64,000 bases of DNA from Cladocopium goreaui (lineage: Eukaryota; Sar; Dinophyceae; Suessiales; Symbiodiniaceae). The stretch is taken from NCBI GenBank assembly GCA_947184155.2, contig CAMXCT020001112.1, forward strand, positions 2,942,293 through 3,006,292. The letters run 5' to 3'. Shown here piece by piece: positions 55,741-64,000 of the stretch; position 1 is the first letter of the stretch, and each line of letters opens with the position of its first letter. The notes beneath the pieces were generated by a model. The model had not been told where the DNA came from, did no database searches, and saw only the letters and a list, made by a program, of their open reading frames with translations. The translations under genes and the position numbers were made by a program.

Positions 55741-58700
55741 GTTACAGCACATGGTCCAATATGATCCACTTGTGCTGCTGTGGTTACTCAAGCATCGCAA
55801 GCATGTCAGTGAAGAAAACAAAAGCGATTCAGGAGAGGTCAGGAGAGGCACCAGCTTGATTTACTATTCCAGAAATCCTGGCGCTGCAGGCTCCAATGAT
55901 GCTCCTCAGTCAAGCGAGCAGATGACTGAACCTCAGTCAAGCGAACCGATGACTGAACCTGCAACGAGGCCCAGATTTGTCATGACACGATTATATTCTG
56001 CATCATTCTGCTATATCCTGCAAGCTCTGAGCATGTTTGGCTAGGAAGCTTTGTACTGTTTGCGGTTTGGCTGTTCTTTTGCAGAGTCCTTTCTTGCATT
56101 TCTTGCTGTGTGTACGCTGACGATGCGCAAGTTCCTCGTCGGCACCGCGTAACGAGTATTTGGCCTTCCGAGAGATGCTGAAGCTGGGAGCACAGAAAGA
56201 AAGCTTGAAGTGGGGGATGTGTTCCATGTGTATGCTGATCTATGCTGTGTTGTTCGATATATGGCTGTTGAGCTGATTTGCATGTTTGAACAACTTTGAA
56301 CAAATATGACCTCTACTGCCTCTACTTGCTCTGCGTCATACGTTGTGCGTCTGTTTTCAGTGACACAGTATATTCCTGCTACACATGCTCTCCCAACGCT
56401 AAAGATGCACCTGAGGCATGAGTCCGCGTTGCCTTTGGCAGCAAAATTGCAGGCTGAGACAGCTTCTATTGCTTCTGCAGTTTCAAAAAGATATCAGAGA
56501 GGAGAAACAAGTGACAAGCAGCTTCTATTTCTATGGGCTCAGAGATGATGAGACTTTTGGTCACAAACATATTGCAGGAATTTGTGCGAAATTTTCCTGA
56601 AGGTTCGATTCCTCAGCGAAATTATGAAGATGAATTGTTGTTTGCTTCAGATTTCCGAATTGCCATGTCATGGACCAACGACCATGGACCAACGACATAG
56701 ACTAAGACTAAGATGACTAAGGAGGCATATCTCGTGATCAAGCAGCTGATCGGGTTCACAAGTTTCTCTCGTCGACTCAGGAGTTCGCTTTGTAAGAAGG
56801 ATGGCATTGGATCTGCAGACAAGTTCTGTTTTCATGGAAGTCATACAGTAGACGGGCAATGTATGGCAATGCGTCATCTGAGGATAAGGCTTTAGTCTAC
56901 ATTGACGGTGAATGTCCTAGATGCAGAATGACGTAGACGTACGATGTGTTGCCAGGAATTGTTCAGCTAAGCTTCTCGCTGATTGCAGGAATGGATGCTG
57001 TCCAAGGTCGTGGTTTTTGCAGCAGAAGCTGACGAGGTGCATCCGAGGTGCAACTTCCTCCGTTCACATTTTGTAGCAGCCTGCCAGGCTGGACAACAGA
57101 GTGCAGCAGAGGGGCTTGAAAAGCTGCAGCCACAGAGCATAGCCACCGAGCAGATCCGTTGCAATGTTTGTTTCAAAGCAAAGTGGAAATAACTGTAAGA
57201 CTGTGGCTGAACGAAGGTTCCTCGTCATGCGACTGCACGGAAAGATCTTTTGGTTGGAGAAGAGTGACCCAGAAGAGGACTTATATGGATTTATTTTCGC
57301 CGTTTGATTTAGCAATGCGTGGATTATCTAACTTGTGTCGTCCTTCCGAAGCCTTCCAAAGCCACCACTGATGTTTTTGTCGGACTCCTCTGCTGTGAGG
57401 ATGAAATGGTCAAGCGGCGGATAGATAGCCTGAGCCGGGATCACAATTCACCAAAGTGCTGTTTCATGTGACAGCTGAAAAGCATGGAAAAGCTTCACCT
57501 GAGGTTGGGTTGGCTTTCAAAATCTAGGCGTTCCATCAGCTGGACTCTTACAGCTGTTTTCTCTTTAGTGTTGAAGTGTTTGGTCCACGTTTGGTCCACC
57601 TTTGGTCCATATCTGTCCATGTTGATCCTTTGTCGCCAACTTGCTCCAGGTGGATGTCACCTTGCTAGATTTGGCAGTGGACCAACTTCGAAGCATGGAC
57701 AAGTTTAAGGTGCACTGCGGCACTGCTTCGTGTTGCTTAGACAGCTGTGTTCATGGCCTTGGTCGCCTTGGTCGCTTTGGTCGGCCTTTGTGGCCTTGGG
57801 TGTTGCCAGGCTCCACGCGACAAGATGATTTGCATTCTGAATGCATGCCGAGTCGCCAGTGACTCAAGAGCCCTGCTGTAGAACAAGCCAGTGAGATGTT
57901 CTTGAAATATCTTGAAATGACCTCCAAAATATGAGTTCTGTAAGCTCTGAGATCAATGATGTGCTGAAGAGAGCTATCGTTGAAAGCTTGGACCTTAAGT
58001 AGTTCTTGTGTTTTTCAGTGTATTCCCAACTCAACGCATTTTCACTCGTCAGGATTCACAGTGACCATAGGCCATAGTGGTTTGGCCCTTTGGCAATTGC
58101 AGAGCTTGGTCATGAGGCGGAGGAGGCCGCCCTTTAGCAGCTGACGACTTCTTGCCGCTGCTGATCTACTGCCTCATTTTAGAGCCTTCCCCAGACTAAT
58201 TTGGATTTGCAAAGAATGTTCTCTTTGATGTTTGTAGACTTGGCATGACTTGGCTGTTTTGAAATGTTTTGAAGCCTTGCCACAGTTGAGGCCAATCCCC
58301 CGCGGCTGCATTCAAACATTGAGTTTGTCGCAGCTTTCAGGCACGTTTGTGTAGTTAAGCAGCCACTGGCATCGAGTTTATACGGACAGTATTTTTTTCT
58401 TGTGACAAATAAAAGATTCACGGGGATGGGAAGTTGATTGAAAGCAGCTGATACATGCTGATACTATGTCAATATATGTCATATATTGTCATATTATACA
58501 TCTGTATTATGTATTACTATTTATTTTTATTTTCTATTCCATACGTACTCGCGGATTTTGTAATCCGGGAGGAGTCAAATTTCTTGGTACTGCATGCGCC
58601 GGGAACAAGTCTTGTCTGGGAACAAGTCTTTTCTGAACCTTCCCGACATCTCCTGGCAGGCATCCTTCACGGCTCATTGCAGAGGACTCTGTCAGAATCT

Positions 58701-59879
58701 CCGAACGATTGACGATCTCTAGAACCATGATGCAAGCGCTGCATGTTTGCCGAGATCGCAGACAATGCGATTCTGAGAGTTTTCTGAGTGAAAAACTGCC
58801 GACGGATCCGACAGGATGCTTATTTCTTGACAGCGTTGCAGCGCAGACCTCAGACTGGGAAAAGTTTGCGTGGCCATACATTTGACAAAGCCCTTTGGAT
58901 TGTCCCTGGGTTGGTCCTTCCTCTTAATAGTCTCAAAACATCTCAAAACATTACTTTGATATTCCTTAATATAATGTACTCGTACTCCTGTGCCCAAGCA
59001 GATTTGATGTGTCAAGAGTGACTTTCTAAACTCTCTAAACTTATCGGTGATTTTTTTCCCAATCGCCGTTGCCAATGCGCGAGGGTTGCTTTTTACGGGC
59101 GGGGGCGACTCAACGCGGCCACCTAGTACTCTTGTACTGTAGGTAATAGTACTGTTCACGACATTGCATTACCGACTTGCCACGCAATCCAAATTTGTAT
59201 ATTTTGCATTATTTTGCCAGGTCAGCTGTTGCGTTCGTCAAGGATGCTGGTCCGAAGGCTGCTTGATACTAGGATTGATGTCAAGTACACACTAGACTAA
59301 GCATCACTAAGCATCACTAAGCATTACTAAGCATCACTAAGCATCACTAAGCATCACTAAGCATCAAGTCCAACTACAGCGTGAGCAACTCCTTTTTCAA
59401 GTGACATCCCACCTGCTGAGCCATATACTGAATACTGAAGCACCTGAACTGAAACACGGCTCTTGCTAGGGATGCTTTGCCTCAGATCCACGTGCAATCT
59501 TAAACCTCCAACCAGAAAGATCATACTCCCTGTACGGTTCCAAGATGTTCCAAGTGACTTGACCCGACTTGTGGTCCATCATGAATCATCATGACATTTT
59601 CTCGAGATGTGTTATTCGGACTGGTTTGTGCTGCTGCCTGTTGGTATATGATTGTATATGTTGGTATGTCGATTCATATGAAGACCTCGAAAAGATTCAA
59701 AAAGATCAATTAATTACTCATAATTATGGTGTTATATAATATCTCTTAATTATGTGCAAGCTCTTTATGTGGTTCTTGTCATGGTCTATGTTCCTGAGTT
59801 GTCTAGAGCTTGTGGGAGCTTCTACGGTTTCGATTAGCCAGCTGTTCTTGGGAGAACCTATATAAGTTCGTGCTGTCAG
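55741..59879 (+). other. Cluster of exon-like stretches, unidentified gene(s)
   Basis: Several short plus-strand frames with acceptor-like AG before them look coding: about 55740-55800 (HMVQYDPLVLLWLLKHRK), 56580-56650 (EFVRNFPEGSIPQRNYEDEL), about 56735-56775 (DQAADRVHKFLSSTQ), about 57205-57300 (RRFLVMRLHGKIFWLEKSD, PEEDLYGFIFA), about 57362-57430 (TTDVFVGLLCCEDEMVKRRI), 57651-57705 (VDVTLLDLAVDQLRSMDKFK) and 58730-58880 (FLSEKLPTDPTGCLFLDSVA). They could not be joined into one protein with certainty and no family is recognised. Repeat motifs: CTTTGGTCCA at 57580-57610, ACTAAGCATC seven times at 59297-59367. Confidence 0.35.
59297..59367. repeat. ACTAAGCATC 10-bp repeat, seven copies
   Basis: Seven consecutive decamers, one with a C to T change (GCATTACT). 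Surrounding sequence is unique. Confidence 0.93.
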
Positions 59880-60868
59880 GTTTTGGATGTCTCGGAGGAA
59901 GAGTTCAAGCAGCTTTGTGCTGAGTATCAACCTCAGACCTCAGAGAACGGATAGCCGTTGCTCTGCAGTTTCTTTCGCATGCTTAGACCAGTAAAAGACA
60001 TGAACGACATGAGAGCATTCGCACCTGTCCTGAGGCTACATGTTTATGATGTGTATGATGTTTATGCCATGTTTTTGCCATCGCATAGATTCTCATAGGT
60101 CAATTGCAGCAAAGGGATATGCAGCCAATGGCACCAAGCCCGCAGAAGCAGTCACCGCAGCAGAGAAGGCAGGAGTTGGATATGGTCCTGGAACGTCGAG
60201 AGGTTAGGAATAGACTGAAATAGATTGTAAATGACGGAAGTAGATTGTTTGATCTGTGGAAATTGTATGAGACCCTGCAACAGTGCAGGCAGTTTGAGCC
60301 TTCGAGTTTGTCGATTTTTGAGTCTGCACAGTCAGTCAGCTGTGCCTTGAGGGGCTCGAGCTCAGTGCAGATGTCAGAAAGGTCTTGGCTGAGCGAGACT
60401 TTGCTGCACTGGGTCAGTTTCGATTGCATCGTTTGTCTTGGCGCCACGGTTGACAGAGCGATGACTAGCAGTTGCAAAGGATATAAAGCATGCAAGAGAC
60501 TCCCTCTAAAGCAATCCATCCCGAAACTTTCTGTCGAAATCACAGATGGCTCTTCAAGATAAGAAGATATTCTTATATGAGAGTGAAAGGAGTACCAACC
60601 CGTGTCGCTTGTGAGGCATTTCTACGCTGCGCTTGCAATTTGAGGCGACGCAAGCAAGACTCAGAACATTAAACCATACTGTAATTGTTTCATATTATTT
60701 GTATAATTTTGTATGTAGTGCTTGGAGTTCAATAACGACTACCTGTCACGTGTCACTTGTCAAACGCATCTCTTCTGCAAGGGCATCCAGTCTGTGCGAC
60801 ACCTCCGAGTGGGAGATTTGCCCCAGTTGCTTGAAGAATATCGAGCAGCTGCCCTAGAGAGGAATTAA
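59880..60868 (+). CDS. Candidate 3' exons of an unknown Gln-rich protein
   Basis: Three well-formed exons: 59880-59936 (19 codons, VLDVSEEEFKQLCAEYQPQ, after TCAG), 60099-60202 (QLQQRDMQPMAPSPQKQSPQ, QRRQELDMVLERRE, donor GAG then GTTAGG) and 60782-60868 (GIQSVRHLRVGDLPQLLEEY, RAAALERN and TAA stop). A further exon is likely at about 60245-60290 (LWKLYETLQQC, AG|GC donor). The product looks acidic/helical with a Gln/Pro-rich linker. The family is not recognised. It may be the C-terminus of the gene whose earlier exons lie at 55.7-59 kb. Confidence 0.45.
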
Positions 60869-61515
60869 GGTGTGAAATTGAAAGTTGAGGTTCTTTGTAT
60901 AATCGTCCTTTGGGTGCATTGATACTCATCGATCTCTCAGGAAATGGCATCTATCCTCAAGAAAATTCAAATTGATACATTGACGGACGATGGATAAGAA
61001 AATAGTATCAATAATCAATATTTTGAATATATATAATATATTATAATATTATGTTAGCCAAACCACAACTTATTCTATTTTGTTCAAACCTTAAAAAACA
61101 AGGTGGGCCAGAGAACCCAAAAGCAAGACGGCACACAGCACGCCTTTTCTTGAAAATCTTGGGGTGTGGGCAGCTGTGCTCTGCACGAAATCGACGTAAG
61201 ATCTTTACTTAAACATCGTGCGCACTGATGGATCAGGGGCCACGATTCACCACAGCATGCTGTGTCAGCTACGCCTACAGTCTTCTAGTCGCTATTTCTG
61301 TTAATGTAATTAACTCTATCCCATCTGTCTAGTCGCTATCTATTTCTGCGTTCTCGTTTAGTTTGCTTCGCCGCAGAGGGAGCGAGCACGAAGCGTGGAC
61401 GGACAGAACGAAATGAAAATTAAACGACAGAGGGAGCTGACCAAAAGAGCATGAAAACGAAGATATATATGAAGGTGACAGATGGCAAATGATCATGAAA
61501 AATGAGACATGATAA
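60869..61515. other. Intergenic, no gene seen
   Basis: About 650 bp, AT-rich around 61010-61080. No coding signal. Confidence 0.6.
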
Positions 61516-61521
61516 AAGATG

Positions 61522-62945
61522 GGTAAAGACTTCTCTGTACAAAAGCTTCTTTGCATAAAAGCTTCTGCAAGTAAAAGCTTCTGTGGGCAAGAACTTCTCT
61601 GTGTAAAGGTTTTTGGTGTAAAAGCTCTTGTGTGTAAAATCTTCTGTGTAAAACGCGCTCTGTGTGTAAAAGTTTCTGTTTGCGAAAGTTTCTTTGCGTA
61701 CCAGCTTCTGTCTGTAAAAGCTCCTCTGTGTTAAGGTTTTGTTTGTGTAAAGCTTCTGTGTGCAAAAGCTTCTCTGTGTAAAAGACTTCTCTGTGTCAAA
61801 GCCTCTGAGTGTACAAGCTTCTCTGTGTAAAAGTTCCTCTGTGTAAAAGCTCCTCTGTGAAAAAGCCGCTCTGTGTAAAAGGCTTCTGTGTGTAAAAGCC
61901 TCTGTGTGTGCAAGCTTCTCTGTGTCAAGACTTCTTTGTGTAAAGATTTCTCTGTGTAAAAACTACTCTGTGTAAACGCTTCCGTGTAAACTCTTTCCTG
62001 TGTAAACGCCTCCGTGTGTAAAGACTTCTCTGTGTAAACCCGTCTGTGTGTAAAAGCTCCTTTGTTTAAAGGTTTTTTTGTGTTAAAAGCTTCTGTGTGT
62101 AAAACCTTCTGTGTGTAAAAGTTTCTGTGTGTAAAAGCTTCTGTGTGTAAAGGTTTCTGTGTGTAAAAGCTTCTGTGTATTAAAAAAACCTTATGTAAAA
62201 GCTTCTGTGTAAAAAAGCCCCCTGTGTGTACAAGCTTCGCTGCGTAAAAGCTGCTCTGTGTAAAAAATCTGTGCGCCGTAAAGTTGTCTGTTTGTAAAAC
62301 CTCCTGTGTGTGTGTGAAAGCGTCTGTGTGTACAAGATTCTGTGTGCAAAAGCTCCTCTGTGCAAAGACTTCTCTGTGTAAACGCGTCTGTGCGTAAAGG
62401 CTTCTCTGTGTAAAGGCTTCTCTGTGTAAATGCGTCTGTGCGTAAAAGCTCCTCTGTGTAAGACTTCTCGGTGTACAAAGCTTCTGTGTGTGAAAGTTTC
62501 TGTGTGTAAAAGCTTTCCTGTGTAAAAGTTTTCTTGTGCAAAAGCTCCTGTGAGAAAAACTTCTCTGTGTAAAGGCTTTTTTGTGTAAAAGCTTCTGTGT
62601 GTACAAGCTGCTCTGTGTTAAAGTTTCTGTGCGCCGAAAGAATGTCTATCTGTAACACCTTCTGTGTGTAAATCTCGTTTGTGTAAGGACTTCTCTCGTA
62701 AAAGCTCCTCTGTGTCAAGACTTCTTTGTACAAAAGGCTTCTCTCTGTAAAAGCCTTTGTGTGTACAGGCTTCTCTGTCTCAAGACTTCTCTGTGTAAAG
62801 ACTTCTGTGTGTAAAAGCTACTCTGTGCAAAAAAGCTTCTGTGCGTAAAGGCTTCTGTGTCAAGACTCCTCTGTGTCTGTGTAAACGCGTCTGTGTGTCA
62901 AAGTTTCTGTGTAAAGGCTTTTTTTGTGTAAAAGCTTCTCTGTGC
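61522..62945. repeat. 16-bp satellite (CTTCTGTGTGTAAAAG), about 80 copies
   Basis: Imperfect 16-17 bp units with frequent CTGTGTG to CTCTGTG changes and one-base indels. The unit lacks stops on the minus strand, so a 291-codon open frame (HTEAFTQRSFYTQKLL type) and others arise. Indels do not preserve one frame over the array, which argues against coding. Confidence 0.93.
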
Positions 62946-63084
62946 ATGTCCCATTTTTCAGCCTTTGCAAACCGTTTGACCGGTCTTGGGACCATTTGAC
63001 CAGTCTTGGGTCCACAATTTTTTCAGGCCAATCGCAATGATGGCATTTGTCCTGAAAAAACCCGTGCCAACAGTTCTGCCGCAA

Positions 63085-64000
63085 ACTATTTTCAAGGTTT
63101 CCTATCCGTCCAGCATGCTGTCTCGCTCCCATCCAGCGCACTTTCCCCAAGCTATTTTCCACGGTTTTGTCCCGTCCAGCATGCTGTCCCGCTCCCTCCC
63201 CGCGCAGTTTCCCGAAGCTATTTCCACGGTTTTGTCCCGTCCAGCATCCGGTCTCGCTCCCTCCCAGCGAAGTTTCCCCAAGCTATTTTCCACGGTTTTG
63301 TCCCGTCCAGCATGCTGTCTCGCTCCCTCCCAGCGAAGTTTCCCCAAGCTATTTCCACGGCTTCATCCCGTCCAGCATCCAGTCTCGCTCCTTCCCAGCG
63401 AAGTTTCCCCAAGCTATTTCCACGGCTTCATCCCGTCCAGCATCCGGTCTCGCTCCCTCCCAGCGAAGTTTCCCCAAGCTATTTCCACGGCTTCATCCCG
63501 TCGAGCATCCGGTCTCGCTCCCTCCCAGCGAAGTTTCCCCAAGCTATTTCCACGGCTTCATCCCGTCCAGCATCCGGTCTCGCTCCCTCCCAGCGAAGTT
63601 TCCCCAAGCTATTTCCACGGCTTCATCCCGTCCAGCATCCGGTCTCGCTCCCTCCCAGCGAAGTTTTCCCCAAGCTATTTCCACGGCTTCATCCCGTCCA
63701 GCATCCGGTCTCGCTCCCTCCCAGCGAAGTTTCCCCAAGCTATTTCCACGGCTTCATCCCGTCCAGCATCCGGTCTCGCTCCCTCCCAGCGAAGTTTCCC
63801 CAAGCTATTTCCACGACTTCATCCCGTCCAGCATCCGGTCTCGCTCCCTCCCAGCGAAGTTTCCCCACGCTATTTCCCCAAGCTATTTCCACGGCTTCAT
63901 CCCGTCCAGCATCCGGTCTCGCTCCCTCCCAGCGAAGTTTCCCCAAGCTATTTCCACGGCTTCATCCCGTCGAGCATCCGGTCTCGCTCCCTCCCCGCGA
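63085..64000. repeat. 65-bp satellite, about 14 copies, runs off the window
   Basis: Units of 65 bp containing CCCCAAGCTATTTCCACGG, CATCCCGTCCAGCATCCGG and TCTCGCTCCCTCCCAGCGAA. The first three or four copies (63085-63340) are diverged (TTTTGTCCCGTC for CTTCATCCCGTC), the later ones nearly identical. One unit near 63865 has a 17-bp partial duplication. The period is not a multiple of three; minus-strand RWEGARPDAGRDE frames are artefacts. Confidence 0.95.

Noticed and set aside
56598-56615. GGTTCGATTCC B-box-like motif
   Set aside because: No A box, no cloverleaf; it lies in an exon-like frame.
60100-60543. 147-codon minus-strand frame, partly coiled-coil-like
   Set aside because: It overlaps a well-formed plus-strand exon (60099-60202) with AG|G and GT junctions; the plus strand is preferred.
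61731-62606. 291-codon minus-strand frame with TEAFTQRSFY-like repeats
   Set aside because: Produced by the 16-bp satellite; unit indels shift frame freely and every frame looks alike.
63102-63946. Minus-strand RWEGARPDAGRDE repeat proteins
   Set aside because: The 65-bp unit is not a multiple of three and the frames break at each unit or two.

Overview
The window reads as nuclear DNA of a dinoflagellate, most like a Symbiodiniaceae-type genome. The signs are low coding density, genes cut into very short exons (27 to about 100 nt), splice donors that are mostly GC, GT or GA behind an exonic AG, acceptors that are almost always AG followed by G, nearly all recognisable genes on one strand, and a large load of simple and tandem repeats. 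No bacterial operon, CRISPR array, rRNA or convincing tRNA was seen. Most long open frames here are compositional shadows of repeats. The gene calls come from joining exons whose reading frames and family motifs continue across the splice.

Layout. 0-11 kb: microsatellites, degenerate minisatellites and a few unassigned exon-like stretches. 11.3-12.5 kb: an intron-poor hypothetical gene. 14.3-16.5 kb: two minus-strand open frames that may be exons of a leftward gene. 16.5-16.7 kb: an AT-rich tract. 16.7-18.5 kb (+): an mTERF-family organelle gene-expression factor. 19.2-22.0 kb (+): a DUF1295 / steroid 5-alpha-reductase-like membrane protein. 22-30 kb: mostly unassigned, with one clear orphan exon and a large 11-bp satellite. 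30.3-35.9 kb (+): the kinase domain of a VPS34-like phosphatidylinositol 3-kinase. 37.0-40.3 kb (+): an STI1 / heat-shock-chaperonin-binding-motif protein. 40.4-42.3 kb: a repeat complex. 43.5-49.9 kb (+): exon clusters of two or three unidentified genes. 50.5-51.7 kb (+): an intronless acyl-protein thioesterase. 52.8-54.8 kb (+): an intronless SAM-dependent methyltransferase. 55-60.9 kb (+): exons of one or more unidentified genes. 61.5-64 kb: two abutting satellites, one of 16-bp and one of 65-bp units, running off the end.

The genes do not form a pathway. They are eukaryotic housekeeping functions (vesicle lipid signalling, chaperone binding, organelle transcription or translation, lipid or sterol metabolism, depalmitoylation, methylation) arranged head-to-tail, as in dinoflagellate unidirectional clusters. 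The most striking signal is the intron system. In 21 introns placed by frame and homology, 11 donors are GC, 7 GT and 3 GA; 19 have AG before the donor and 19 have G after the acceptor AG; and in 13 the first two or three intron bases match the first bases of the next exon, like a short direct repeat around an inserted element. A second window-wide signal is a large number of 9-11 bp tandem micro-duplications at unrelated sites.
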